Counted from the stretch's first letter, positions 53,132 through 62,583 are shown. The stretch: 64,000 nucleotides of DNA from Streptomyces marispadix (GCF_022524345.1 NZ_JAKWJU010000002.1:3882501-3946500), one strand, 5' to 3'. Notes: generated from the sequence alone by a model not told the origin. Program-made: numbers and translations.

Positions 53132-54406
53132 TCAGAACTTCTCCGTGCCCAGAGCGCCGTACATCATCGCGGCCACCAGGTCCTGCGGCTGAAGCTGCTC
53201 CGTACCGCCGGGCGCGGTCACCGCTACCGCGTCGCCGCCGCTGAACTCCAGGGTCAGCGGGAGATGGGCCTCGCCGCCCCGCGTGAACTGGCCGAGGTCG
53301 AGCGTCAGCGACGTGAGCTGGCCCCGCCTGATCGACAGGTCGGCAGCGATGTCGCCGCCGGGCACCCGCTTCGGGTCGATCTCCGCGCCCAGCGAGTGCA
53401 ACGCGCCCACCAGGTCCTTCGCCGCCTTGCGGCCGGGCAGGGTCATGCGTACGTGCTCCGCGCCGCCGCGCTCGCCCTTGGCGGCGAACTCCGCGTGCTC
53501 GCGCAGCAGTTGCTGCACACGGTTGACGAACTCGCGCTGCGACTGCCCGTCGAGCGCCGACCCGATGGTGATCGCGTCCCTGATCTCGCGTGCGCGCTCG
53601 GCCTGTTCGCTGCGCTCGCGCCTGTCGTCGTCGCGTTCCGAGTGCTCGCCCTTGCCGTCGCTCTTCTCTTCGCCCTTGTCCTTGCCCTGGTCCTTGCCCT
53701 TGTCCTCGTCCTTGTCCTCGTCCTTGTCCTGCTCGGCGTCGTGCTCGGCGTCGTGCTCGGCGTCCTGCTCGGCCCGCCGGCGCTCCGCGAGGGCCTCCGC
53801 CGCCCGTGCGAAGTCGTCGAACGCCTCCGGGTCCGCGCGCACCCACTCGCCCTTGAGCGCGTCCTCGGCCGCGCGGAGCGTGGCGGGAAGGTCGTCGGCC
53901 AGGTCCACGATCTCCTGCGCCTTGTCGCGGGCCCTCTTCGAGCCCTCCGTCTGCGACACCAGCTCGGGCAGGTCTGCCTTCAAATACAGCTTGTCGTCAA
54001 CGGACTTGACACCCGCGACGTCCTCGCCGCCGAAGTTCAGCGCCGCCGCCACGTTCGCCGCCTCGGACCGCGGCATCTCCTTCAGCGGCGTCTCCTCCTC
54101 CTCGTCCCCCGTACCGGCCGACAGCGTCAGCTCGGCGCGTGCCAGCCTCATCGCCGCCTTCTCGGAGGTGCCGGGCCTGTCGTCGCCTCCGCGTGCCTGC
54201 TTCAGGAACTCCCGGGCCTGGCGCGGCGATCCGTCCACCGAGACCACGACGGTGGCGGCGGACTGGTCGCCCAGCTTCACCACCGCGTTCCGTACCTTCA
54301 TGCCGGTCGTCAGGCGCTCCGCCGTGCTGCACGCCGCTGCGCTGACGGCGAGCAGCGCCGCACATCCGGCGGCGAGCACGGCACGGCTCTTCGTACGCGA
54401 AGTCAT
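53132..54406 (-). CDS. Lipoprotein of unknown function with charged repeat region
   Basis: A 424-residue lipoprotein. Signal MTSRTKSRAVLAAGCAALLA ends at lipobox SAAAC, about residue 26. Then come an N-terminal domain (ERLTTGMKVRNAVVKLGDQS, VSVDGSPRQAREFLKQARGG), a strongly charged Asp/Glu/Lys/Gln repeat stretch (AEHDAEHDAEQDKDEDKDED type, about 215-260) and a C-terminal domain ending DLVAAMMYGALGTEKF. ATG 54406 is the start closest to the signal peptide. The fold is not recognised. It is conserved between the mqn genes in Streptomyces, as I recall, but no role in menaquinone synthesis is shown. Confidence 0.85.
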   Translation of the reverse strand: MTSRTKSRAVLAAGCAALLAVSAAACSTAERLTTGMKVRNAVVKLGDQSAATVVVSVDGSPRQAREFLKQARGGDDRPGTSEKAAMRLARAELTLSAGTGDEEEETPLKEMPRSEAANVAAALNFGGEDVAGVKSVDDKLYLKADLPELVSQTEGSKRARDKAQEIVDLADDLPATLRAAEDALKGEWVRADPEAFDDFARAAEALAERRRAEQDAEHDAEHDAEQDKDEDKDEDKGKDQGKDKGEEKSDGKGEHSERDDDRRERSEQAERAREIRDAITIGSALDGQSQREFVNRVQQLLREHAEFAAKGERGGAEHVRMTLPGRKAAKDLVGALHSLGAEIDPKRVPGGDIAADLSIRRGQLTSLTLDLGQFTRGGEAHLPLTLEFSGGDAVAVTAPGGTEQLQPQDLVAAMMYGALGTEKF

Positions 54407-54662
54407 GTGTGACAGGGGCCCGGAGCGCGGATACGGCGGACGGAAGAACTGCATGCGCAGACCCAATCGCACAACCGGCCCGCCACGCCAGTCGATCCGG
54501 GGACCCGAGGCCACGGGACCGCCTTACGAACCGGCCCAAGGACCGTGCTGCGAAGGCGAGTTAAGCGTGCGGGGCCCCGGAGGTGAGTCACGGACGCGGC
54601 TTACGAAGGGGCTTGCGAAGCGACTTGCGGAAGCGGCCCACGGAAGCGGCTTACGGGACGGG

Positions 54663-55358
54663 CTAGGCCACGCCGCCCCGGCCGCCCCCCAACTCGCCCT
54701 CCCAGCGCCGGTAGAGCTTGTGCGGCACACCCGCCGCGTCCAGTGCGCGCCCCGCGACGAAGTCGACGAGCTGCTGGGCCGTACTGCCGCCCGCGTAGAA
54801 GCCCGGAGACGCCGGAAGCACCACCGCTCCCGCGTCGTCGAGCGAGACGAGATGCCGGAGGGTCTGCCCGTGCAGCGGCGTCTCCCGCACCGCCACGACG
54901 AGCGGTCGCCGCTCCTTCAGCGTCACCGACGCGGCCCGCTGGAGAAGGTCCTTCGACAGGCCGAGCGCCACCCCGGCCACGCATGCGGTGCTCGCGGGCA
55001 CGACGATCATGCCCCGCGCCGGATACGAGCCGGAGGACGGCCCCGCGGCGAGATCACCGGCGGGCCAGTGCCGTACGGACGCCACGTCCGGGTCGTAGGC
55101 GTCGGGGGTGCCGTCGGCGCCGTGCGAGAGCCAGCGGCGCAGATCCTCCTGGGCGTGGGCGTCGCGGAAGGGATGCCCCGTCTCGTCGAGGATCGTCAGC
55201 CGGGCGGCACGGCTCACGACGAGGTCGACGTCCTCACCGGCGTGCAGCAGCGCACGCAGCACGGCCGCGGCGTAGGGCGTGCCCGAGGCGCCGGAGACCC
55301 CGACGATCCAGGGCCTGCGCGGCGGGCGGGCTGCGCTCGTATCGGTCACGTCGGTCAC
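54663..55358 (-). CDS. mqnM: Flavin prenyltransferase (UbiX family), menaquinone pathway
   Basis: A 231-residue enzyme making prenylated FMN, the UbiD cofactor. Signatures: IVGVSGASGTPYAAAVLRAL (FMN phosphate loop), GMIVVPASTACVAGVALGLS, KERRPLVVAVRETPLHGQTL and LPASPGFYAGGSTAQQLVDF. GTG 55358 is used; GTG 55349 is also possible. It is transcribed opposite to mqnL and mqnE but supplies the cofactor of the UbiD-type enzyme encoded at 49869. Confidence 0.92.
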   Translation of the reverse strand: MTDVTDTSAARPPRRPWIVGVSGASGTPYAAAVLRALLHAGEDVDLVVSRAARLTILDETGHPFRDAHAQEDLRRWLSHGADGTPDAYDPDVASVRHWPAGDLAAGPSSGSYPARGMIVVPASTACVAGVALGLSKDLLQRAASVTLKERRPLVVAVRETPLHGQTLRHLVSLDDAGAVVLPASPGFYAGGSTAQQLVDFVAGRALDAAGVPHKLYRRWEGELGGGRGGVA

Positions 55359-55543
55359 GCCGACGAGCCTACGCGTGGGCGGAGAGCGTCGCGGAACCCA
55401 CGGGTCGCACCCGGTGCCGCAGGGCCGTCGCGGCTGGAGGCACCCGCTTGAGGCAGGGTCTCTGAGGGCGAGCGCTCCCCATGCCTTAGATTCGTTACCG
55501 GAGATTTCGCGGAGCCCACGGTTCCCTGCCACCGGCGAAGAAG

Positions 55544-55577
55544 CCGGGTCTCCCCGCCCACGGCGGGCAGACCCCGG
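55544..55577. other. Strong hairpin in the mqnM/lrp divergent region
   Basis: CCGGGTCT-CCCCGCC pairs with GGCGGG-C-AGACCCCGG around a loop of two or three bases. It lies 60 bp before the Lrp-type gene, where a promoter or leader, not a terminator, is expected. Confidence 0.6.
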
Positions 55578-55636
55578 AGACTAGCCCGGCCACGGCGGGG
55601 CGACCTTCAGATTCGGCAACGGAGGCACCAGGACCC

Positions 55637-56092
55637 ATGGACGCGGTGGACAGGCAGCTCATCCAGGCGCTGCGGGAGAACGGCAGGGCTTCCTACGCCG
55701 AACTGGGCCGGCTCGTCGGCCTCTCCGGGCCCAGCGTCACCGACCGCATCAACCGCCTGGAGACCGCAGGTGTGATCACCGGCTATCGCGCGACCGTCGA
55801 CGCCAAGTCGCTCGGCCTCGACGTCACCGCCCTCGTCGGCATCCAGCTCACCGACGCCACCGACCACGAGGACGTCGCCGCGCGGCTGCGCGAGCTGAAC
55901 GAGGTCGAGGACTGCTGGTTCATCGCGGGCGACGACTCGTTCATGCTCAAGGCGCGCGCCTCCGACGTGGACGCGCTGGAGTCCCTCATCCGCAGGCTGT
56001 CGGGCACCAAGGGCGTGTCCCGTACGCGTACGACGGTCGTGCTGTCGACCAAGTGGGAGAACCGGGTAACCGATCTGCCGAAGGAAGCCTGA
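55637..56092 (+). CDS. Lrp/AsnC-family transcriptional regulator
   Basis: A 151-residue feast/famine regulator. The N-terminal HTH (VDRQLIQALRENGRASYAEL, VGLSGPSVTDRINRLETAGV) is followed by the RAM ligand/oligomerization domain (ALVGIQLTDATDHEDVAARL, DCWFIAGDDSFMLKARASDV). It has the normal length. Its position beside mqnM and mqnE is conserved, so a link to menaquinone or amino-acid metabolism is possible but not shown. Confidence 0.92.
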   Translation: MDAVDRQLIQALRENGRASYAELGRLVGLSGPSVTDRINRLETAGVITGYRATVDAKSLGLDVTALVGIQLTDATDHEDVAARLRELNEVEDCWFIAGDDSFMLKARASDVDALESLIRRLSGTKGVSRTRTTVVLSTKWENRVTDLPKEA

Positions 56093-56173
56093 CGCACGGC
56101 CGGTCAAGTGGTCCCCGGGGCCGGGGAGTAGGCTCAAAAAGGCGCTCGAAGCAATTTCCTAGGAGGGCGACGC

Positions 56174-57340
56174 ATGGACTCTGGGCTCAAGCGCGAGCTG
56201 GAGGAGAAGGTCAGCGCGGGCGAGCGGCTGACGCGTGAGGACGGCATCGCCCTTTACGACTGCGACGACCTGGCCTGGCTCGGCGGCCTCGCCCACGAGG
56301 TGCGGACGCGTAAGAACGGCGACGTCGTCCACTTCAACATCAACCGTCACCTCAACATGACGAACGTGTGCACGGCCTCCTGTGCGTACTGCTCCTTCCA
56401 GCGCAAGCCGGGCGAGAAGGACGCGTACACCATGCGCATCGAGGAGGCGGTGAAGCTCGCCAAGGCGATGGAGGGCGAGAACCTCACCGAGCTGCACATC
56501 GTCAACGGCCTCCACCCGACGCTGCCTTGGCGCTACTACCCGCGTTCGCTCAGCGCCCTGAAGGAGGCGCTGCCGGAGACGGTCTCGCTGAAGGCGTTCA
56601 CCGCCACGGAGATCCATCACTTCGAGAAGATCTCCGGGATGGACGCGAGCGAGATCCTCGACGTCCTCATCGACTCCGGCCTGGAATCGCTCACGGGCGG
56701 CGGCGCCGAGATCTTCGACTGGGACGTAAGGCAGCACATCGTCGACCACGACACCCACTGGGAGGACTGGTCGCGCATCCACCGCCTCGCCCACCAGAAG
56801 GGCCTCAAGACCCCGTGCACGATGCTGTACGGGCACATCGAGGAGCGCCGCCACCGCGTCGACCACGTGCTGCGGCTGCGTGAACTCCAGGACGAGACCG
56901 GCGGGTTCCAGGTCTTCATCCCGCTGCGCTACCAGCACGACTTCGTGGACATGCAGGACGGGAAGGTGCGCAACACCCTCCAGGCGCGCACCACCATGGC
57001 CTCGGGAGCCGAGGCGCTGAAGACGTTCGCCGTCTCGCGGCTGCTGTTCGACAACGTGCCGCACGTGAAGGTCTTCTGGGTCATGCACGGTGTGCAGACC
57101 GCCCAGCTCGCGCTTCAGCACGGCGCGGACGACATGGACGGCTCCGTCGTCGAGTACAAGATCACTCACGACGCGGACAACTACGGCACCCCCGACAAGC
57201 TCACCCGCGAGGACCTCCTCGACCTGATCCGCGACGCCGGCTTCAGGCCCGTCGAGCGCAACACCCGCTACGAGGTCATCCGCGAGTACGACGGGCCGGA
57301 CCCGGAGCGGCGCGAGTCGCCGCAGCCGATGCGCGTCTGA
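56174..57340 (+). CDS. mqnE: Aminofutalosine synthase (radical SAM)
   Basis: A 388-residue radical SAM enzyme that joins an adenosylated fragment to the MqnA product (3-enolpyruvylbenzoate) in the futalosine route. The Fe4S4 motif is CTASCAYCSF (Cys66, Cys70, Cys73). ELHIVNGLHPTLPWRYYPRS, CTMLYGHIEERRHRVDHVLR and GGFQVFIPLRYQHDFVDMQ are conserved in MqnE/MqnC relatives. AGGAGGGCGACGC precedes the ATG. The other mqn genes (A, B, C, D) are not in this window. Confidence 0.94.
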   Translation: MDSGLKRELEEKVSAGERLTREDGIALYDCDDLAWLGGLAHEVRTRKNGDVVHFNINRHLNMTNVCTASCAYCSFQRKPGEKDAYTMRIEEAVKLAKAMEGENLTELHIVNGLHPTLPWRYYPRSLSALKEALPETVSLKAFTATEIHHFEKISGMDASEILDVLIDSGLESLTGGGAEIFDWDVRQHIVDHDTHWEDWSRIHRLAHQKGLKTPCTMLYGHIEERRHRVDHVLRLRELQDETGGFQVFIPLRYQHDFVDMQDGKVRNTLQARTTMASGAEALKTFAVSRLLFDNVPHVKVFWVMHGVQTAQLALQHGADDMDGSVVEYKITHDADNYGTPDKLTREDLLDLIRDAGFRPVERNTRYEVIREYDGPDPERRESPQPMRV

Positions 57341-57443
57341 GGTTCCGTGGGCCGCGGACTCCGTCCGCAGCGGGCCTGACCGGAGCGGCTTCTTTCGTAT
57401 CGGGCGCCGCCTGGAACGTGCCCGTCGGGGTACCCGGCGGCGC

Positions 57444-58148
57444 ATGCCCGCATCCCGTAAGAACACCGCGATCGCCGCGAACCCCGAGGACGACTACACC
57501 GCCGAGCCCTTCCTGCCCGCCAAGGTGGGCCGGGGCAAGGCGGGTCTGCGTGCACTGCGCGAGGCGGCAGAGGAGTGCCGCGGCTGCCCGCTGCACCGCA
57601 ACACCACCGGTACCGTCTTCGGGGACGGCGACCCGCACGCCCGGGTGCTGATCATCGGCGAACAGCCCGGCGACCAGGAGGACAGGCGCGGCGAACCCTT
57701 CGTGGGACCCGCGGGCCGGGTACTCGACCGCGCGCTGGAGGAGGCCGGAATCGACCCGGCACGCTCCTACGTCACCAACGCGGTCAAGCACTTCAAGTTC
57801 GAGTACGCCTCGGGCGGGCGCGGCAAGCGCCGCATCCACAAGGCGCCCAGCCTCCGGGAGATGACGGCCTGCGGCCCATGGCTCGCCGCCGAACTCGCCC
57901 TGCTGGCACCGGAGGTGATCGTGGTGCTGGGGGCCACGGCGGGCAAGGCGCTGTTCGGCTCGTCGTTCCGTGTGACCAGAGAGCGCGGCGAACTGATCGA
58001 GCGCGAGGTGCACGGCCGCAGCGAACGCCTCGTGGCGACGATCCATCCGTCCGCGGTGCTGCGCGCCGACGACGAGGACCGGGACGACGTACGCGAGGGC
58101 CTGGTGTCCGATCTGCGAGTGGCCGCGGCGGCACTGCGCTCCGGCTGA
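57444..58148 (+). CDS. udgX: UdgX-type uracil-DNA glycosylase/cross-linker
   Basis: A 234-residue family 4-like uracil-DNA glycosylase of the UdgX class. Motif A is IGEQPGDQEDRRGEPFVGPA. The UdgX-specific loop GRGKRRIHKAPS is present; its histidine (His132, KRRIH) forms the covalent bond with the abasic sugar after uracil excision. Motif B is ATIHPSAVLRA. Fe-S ligands include CRGCPLH at 45-51. It acts on uracil in DNA and stays covalently bound, which distinguishes it from ordinary UDGs. ATG 57444. Confidence 0.93.
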   Translation: MPASRKNTAIAANPEDDYTAEPFLPAKVGRGKAGLRALREAAEECRGCPLHRNTTGTVFGDGDPHARVLIIGEQPGDQEDRRGEPFVGPAGRVLDRALEEAGIDPARSYVTNAVKHFKFEYASGGRGKRRIHKAPSLREMTACGPWLAAELALLAPEVIVVLGATAGKALFGSSFRVTRERGELIEREVHGRSERLVATIHPSAVLRADDEDRDDVREGLVSDLRVAAAALRSG

Positions 58149-58351
58149 GCGCCGCCGTCTCGGCCGCTGCTCCCCGTCCGAGCGCTTCCCCGCCACGTAC
58201 GAAGGGCCCCCGTCCTGCGAAGCACGCGGACGCAGGGCAGCGGGCCCGCTACCGCGGACCCGCTGCCATCGCTTCCGTTCTCTGCCCGGCGTTCGTCTCA
58301 GCCCGGTCTTCGTCCGGTCTCCGTCCGGCGCCCCCGGTGTTCCGTCTGCGC

Positions 58352-59650
58352 TCAGTGACGTGCGGCCGTGGGCGAAGGCGCCGTCAACTGCCCGTCCGTG
58401 CGGTGCTGTTCCTCCGTACGGGCACGGGCCGCGTGCGGCACGGTCGCCAGCCGCGGCTCCGCCAGCCGCCGCTGGACGCCCTGCACCACCCGGTTCGCCG
58501 CGAAGCCCGCCCCGTAGACGAAGCGCATGGACGGCCCGAACGACGGCGTGGCCAGCAGCCCCGCGAAGAACAGCCCCGGGTGCGACGACTCGAACCGTGC
58601 GTTGAGTTCGGGTGCGTCGCTGGAGCCGACGCGGTGCAGGATGCCGCGCACCGATGTGTCGAGCATCGACAGGCGTGCCAGTCGCGGGGTGAAGCCGGTG
58701 GCCGCGACCACGTGGTCGGTCTGGACGGTGCGTACGACGCCGTCGGCCGACTCCAGCCGCAGCCGCACCTGTTCGCCCACCTGCTCCGCGGCGCTGAGCC
58801 TGCTGCTGAGCAGCACCGGTACCGCGAACTCGAAGCGGTCCCGCAGCCACCACGCCCCGGCCGGGCCCAGTGCGTTACGTGCGATGTGCTGCCGCAGCGC
58901 CGGGGGGAGCTTGCGTACCGCCCAGGGCATCTCGGAGAAGACCCAGCTCGGCCAGCCCGTGCCGAGCCCGCAGTGCGGGTCGCGGATCGCCTTGAGAATG
59001 GAGCGCTGAAGCGGCTGTGGGGGCGAGTTCCAGTTGATGCGGTCGGCGCGGGCGACGACCCGCACGTGCGCGCCTTCCTCGGCGAGCAGCGCCGCGGTCT
59101 CCAGCGCGGCCTGTCCCGCGCCCACCACCGTGACGTCCCTGTCCTTGAAGCGCCGCAGGTCGCGGTGGTGGCTGCTGTGCGACACGAGCGACGGTGGAAG
59201 CTTCCGCAGCGGTCCCGGCTTGTGCACGAACGGCATGACGCCGACGGCGAGGACCACTGTACGGGTCACCAGCACCTCGCCCTCGGCCGTCTCCACACGG
59301 AAGCCCCGTGCGCAGGGCACCACGGAAGTCACCTTCTGCTCGTCCGCCTTGGGCGCCGCCCGCTCGCCGAACCACTGCCCGTACTCGGTGAAGGTGCCCA
59401 GCGGCAGCGGCCGTCCGTGTTCCACCGTGATGCCGCGTGCGGAGCAGTAGGCGGCGAGCGTGTGCGTACCGGCCGGGTCCGAGAGATTGGAGGACCACGG
59501 CTCGGACTTCAGGTACATGCCCCGGGGCATGTGGTCGCGCCACGAGGCCATCGGACGGCCCAGGACACGCAGGTTGAGTCCGGCGGCCGCGGCGTGCGAT
59601 GCGATGGAGAGGCCGTAAGGGCCTGCGCCCACCACTACGAGGTCGTACAT
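58352..59650 (-). CDS. FAD-dependent oxidoreductase (flavin-containing monooxygenase-like)
   Basis: A 432-residue two-dinucleotide-binding protein. FAD site: MYDLVVVGAGPYGLSIASHA. The NADPH-like site is DVTVVGAGQAALETAALLAE. VVAATGFTPRLARLSML is typical of flavin-containing and lysine/ornithine N-monooxygenases. It starts inside the end of the ATP-grasp gene (16-bp overlap) with GAAGGAAA upstream, so the two are co-translated. The natural substrate is unknown; the pairing with an ATP-grasp enzyme suggests tailoring of an envelope or secreted product. Confidence 0.85.
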   Translation of the reverse strand: MYDLVVVGAGPYGLSIASHAAAAGLNLRVLGRPMASWRDHMPRGMYLKSEPWSSNLSDPAGTHTLAAYCSARGITVEHGRPLPLGTFTEYGQWFGERAAPKADEQKVTSVVPCARGFRVETAEGEVLVTRTVVLAVGVMPFVHKPGPLRKLPPSLVSHSSHHRDLRRFKDRDVTVVGAGQAALETAALLAEEGAHVRVVARADRINWNSPPQPLQRSILKAIRDPHCGLGTGWPSWVFSEMPWAVRKLPPALRQHIARNALGPAGAWWLRDRFEFAVPVLLSSRLSAAEQVGEQVRLRLESADGVVRTVQTDHVVAATGFTPRLARLSMLDTSVRGILHRVGSSDAPELNARFESSHPGLFFAGLLATPSFGPSMRFVYGAGFAANRVVQGVQRRLAEPRLATVPHAARARTEEQHRTDGQLTAPSPTAARH

Positions 59651-61101
59651 GCGTTTCCTTCTCTCTGATCTTGCACTGATCGCTCATCACGAGTGGTGCG
59701 GAGGTGCGATGCGGTCGGGGCGGGCAGCGCCGGTACCGCCGTCGGCAGCGCCGCCCTTCGGGACCTGACGACGTGCCAGGCCTTGAGCGCGCCGCGTACG
59801 AACCAGGCGGCGGCCATCGCGAAGAACGGGCGCGGGTCGTCCGGCGCGAACCAGGCACGTTCGACGGAGCGCCCGAGTCGACGGCCGGGCGATGGGAGGC
59901 GGAGTGCGAGCCGCAGCCGAGACCGTCGCCCGCGGGCCTCGCCCGTGTGGTCGCCGCTCGCGCCGCTCCGCTGCCGTGTGCCGAGGTCCCGGCGGTACCA
60001 GCGCGGCCGTAGCGCCCCCCTCAGCAGCGAGGCGCCCGACACCAGCGCCGACAGCAGCGCGTAGTTCTCCGCGACGAAGACCCGGCCCTCCCCGTCGCCC
60101 TGCGCGGGTACCGGACGCCCCGTCAGATGCAGGTGCTGCGCCCGTACGACGTCCAGCCCGTTCCCGTCGGTGAACAGCCGGAACTGCGCGCCGGGCCGGG
60201 GGTTGAAGTCGAGCAGGTGGTACGAGCCCGTGTCCGGGTCGAGCCGGAAGTCGAGGTCGAGGATGCCCCGGTAGCCGATGTGCGCGGCAAGCCGCGTCGC
60301 CGCCTCCTCCACGTCCGGATTCGCGAGCCAGGTGCCCACCGCCGTCAGGCCCGTACGGGGCGGCCACGAGCGCTCCTTGCGCCCGGCACCGCCGACGAGG
60401 AAGCCCGCGTCGGCGTCGGCGTAGCCGTGGAAGAACCAGTCCGTCCCGTGCCCCTCTGTCAGCCGCTGCTGCAACAGCAGCCTGCTCCCGGCGTGTGCGC
60501 TGTGCTCGTACAACTCGTAGGCGTCGGCGGGCGTCCGTACGAGAGTCGTGCTGCGCATGCCCTTCGGCAGCAGCCAAGGGCGGCTCCACTTGGCGATCAC
60601 GGGCAGCCCCAGCAGCGCCGCCTCGCGTGCGGCCTCCTCGGCGCTGCCCGGCGAGACGGTGACGGGATGTGAGATCCCGGCGGCGGCGCAGAGCCCGGCG
60701 AGTTCGGCCTTGTCGGCGACGCGGGCGGGCAGCCCGGGAGCCGTGGGCGGCAGCAGGAACCGGCCGCGCAGGCGCTCCGAGAGCGCGGACACCGCGATCG
60801 CACCGCGGTCGTCGAGCGCGATGAGGACCGCCGGCGTGCCGATGGCGTCGGACACCCGCTCCAGTGCGCGGCCCAGTTCCACGTCCGAAGCGCCACCCGG
60901 CGGGCCCGGTGGTGCCGGAGGCAGCGAGTGCGCGCGGTGGACGTACCGGGAGCGGGTCACCGGTCCCGGTGCCGCCTCGGCCAGGTGCACCTCGATTCCC
61001 GTACGCCCAAGTGACCGGACGGCGCCCAGCGTTCCGTGGTGGAACGGATTGGGATCGAGCCGGAGCAGCAGAACGGGGACTTCCGTGTCGAACGGCGGCA
61101 T
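59635..61101 (-). CDS. ATP-grasp-fold ligase
   Basis: A 488-residue protein. The N-terminal preATP-grasp part is VPVLLLRLDPNPFHHGTLGA. The ATP-grasp domain includes ADKAELAGLCAAAGISHPVT, LGLPVIAKWSRPWLLPKG, RLLLQQRLTEGHGTDWFFHG and metal-binding LDLDFRLDPDTGSYHLLDFN followed by PRPG. A C-terminal helical part, WFVRGALKAWHVVRSRRAAL, may touch the membrane. ATG 61101 follows AAGGAC. It forms an acyl-phosphate and joins a carboxylate to an amine or thiol; the partners are unknown. It is divergent from the GH26-like gene. Confidence 0.85.
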   Translation of the reverse strand: MPPFDTEVPVLLLRLDPNPFHHGTLGAVRSLGRTGIEVHLAEAAPGPVTRSRYVHRAHSLPPAPPGPPGGASDVELGRALERVSDAIGTPAVLIALDDRGAIAVSALSERLRGRFLLPPTAPGLPARVADKAELAGLCAAAGISHPVTVSPGSAEEAAREAALLGLPVIAKWSRPWLLPKGMRSTTLVRTPADAYELYEHSAHAGSRLLLQQRLTEGHGTDWFFHGYADADAGFLVGGAGRKERSWPPRTGLTAVGTWLANPDVEEAATRLAAHIGYRGILDLDFRLDPDTGSYHLLDFNPRPGAQFRLFTDGNGLDVVRAQHLHLTGRPVPAQGDGEGRVFVAENYALLSALVSGASLLRGALRPRWYRRDLGTRQRSGASGDHTGEARGRRSRLRLALRLPSPGRRLGRSVERAWFAPDDPRPFFAMAAAWFVRGALKAWHVVRSRRAALPTAVPALPAPTASHLRTTRDERSVQDQREGNACTTS

Positions 61102-61245
61102 GGGTATGTCCTTGCATCACGAATAGGGCGAACAGGGAGAAAATATCCCCATTGGCCTATCAGACCGCACCGCGCCGTTCCGAGCACTGAGGTCTGAAAT
61201 GCGTGTTTCGCGGCCGAGGACATCGCCCACAGACCTGGAGGAGCC

Positions 61246-62583
61246 ATGGGAAGTCCCGAACGCCGCGTCTACAAAGGGGTTTGCGGTGTCGTCGTGGCTG
61301 CCGGGCTCCTTGCCTCATGTAGCGTCCTGCCGGTGAATTTGCCCGAATTCGAACCGGAATCCTTCGTCCGGAGTGTCGCGTCCACCGTCGGCGGCCCCGG
61401 CGAGACGACCCCCTCGCCCTCCCCCACGCCCGCCTCCGGAGGCGCCTCGACAGATGGCTCAGCCTTGCGTTCCGCGGCCGCCCCGCTGGCTCCACTCGGC
61501 GCGTTCCTGCGCTCCGGTGCCGACGGCGTGCAACGCATGACGCAGCTTCAGAACTGGCTCGGCGGGACGGAACTGAAGGTCGCCCACACCTATCTGCCCG
61601 GCGACCGGTGGTCCAACATCGAGGGCCGTCCGGAGTTCCTGAAGCCGTGGACCCAGTGGCGCCAGGCCCGCAAGGACCGGCTCTTCGTGCTCAACGTGCC
61701 GATGCTGGAACGCAACGAGGAGAGCCTGCCCGACGACGAGGTGCGCGGGCTGCTGCGTGAGGGAGCGTCCGGCCGTTTCGACGCCCACTTCCGCACCCTC
61801 GCCCAGCGCCTCGTGCAACAGAAGGCGCCCGACACCGTGATCGTGCTCGGCTGGGAGATGAACGGCCTTACGTACTCCCACCGTTGCGGACCCGACCCCG
61901 CGGCGTGGATGAAGTACTGGCGGCGCATCGTCACGGCGATGCGCTCCGTGGACGGGCAGAAGTTCCGTTTCGACTTCGCACCGAGCCGCGGGCAGGACGC
62001 CTATCCGTGGACGAAGTGCTATCCCGGCGACGACGTCGTCGACGTCATCGGGATGGACACCTACGACCAGCCCGAAGGCCGGTCGTTCGCGCAGCAGGTG
62101 AACGAACCGCTGGGCCTCCAGGCGCAGGTCGACTTCGCCAGGGAGCACGGCAAGGCCGTCTCGTATCCGGAGTGGGGACTCTTCCGCAACGGCGACAACC
62201 CCGAGTACGTGCGGCGGATGCTCGACTGGTTCGACCGGCACAAGCCGCTGTACCAGACGATCACGGACTACTGCCCGCACGGCGTCTGGCAGTGCTCGCA
62301 CAACCCGGCCTCCGCCGAGACTTTTCGTGCCTCGCTCTACGCACGGTCGGGCGGCGGTGCCACGCCCTCGCCGGGCGCCCCGTCGCCGGGCGGAACGCCG
62401 TCAGCGCCGCCCACCGGCTCCACCGCTCCCGCCCCGCCCACGCCTTCGCCCGGGGTCACGGCCGTGCCCGTGCCGACGGAACCGGGGTCGCGCATTCCGT
62501 GGTACGAGCACTGCTTCGTCTCCGGCAAGTACTGCGTGCGGTTCGACAAGGTGCTGCCGGAACGCTGGGGCTTCCGCGACTAG
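61246..62583 (+). CDS. GH26-like glycoside hydrolase lipoprotein
   Basis: A 445-residue secreted lipoprotein. Signal with lipobox LLASC (Cys25), a Pro/Ser/Thr linker (to about 85), then a TIM-barrel like beta-mannanases: WLGGTELKVAHTYLPGDRW, acid/base Glu204 in VIVLGWEMNGLTYSH, and nucleophile Glu309 in KAVSYPEWGLFRNGDNPEYV. A Pro/Thr-rich spacer (about 365-410) leads to a Cys-containing C-terminal tail. AGGAG precedes ATG 61246. It probably cleaves or remodels an extracellular beta-linked polysaccharide at the cell surface. Confidence 0.88.
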   Translation: MGSPERRVYKGVCGVVVAAGLLASCSVLPVNLPEFEPESFVRSVASTVGGPGETTPSPSPTPASGGASTDGSALRSAAAPLAPLGAFLRSGADGVQRMTQLQNWLGGTELKVAHTYLPGDRWSNIEGRPEFLKPWTQWRQARKDRLFVLNVPMLERNEESLPDDEVRGLLREGASGRFDAHFRTLAQRLVQQKAPDTVIVLGWEMNGLTYSHRCGPDPAAWMKYWRRIVTAMRSVDGQKFRFDFAPSRGQDAYPWTKCYPGDDVVDVIGMDTYDQPEGRSFAQQVNEPLGLQAQVDFAREHGKAVSYPEWGLFRNGDNPEYVRRMLDWFDRHKPLYQTITDYCPHGVWQCSHNPASAETFRASLYARSGGGATPSPGAPSPGGTPSAPPTGSTAPAPPTPSPGVTAVPVPTEPGSRIPWYEHCFVSGKYCVRFDKVLPERWGFRD

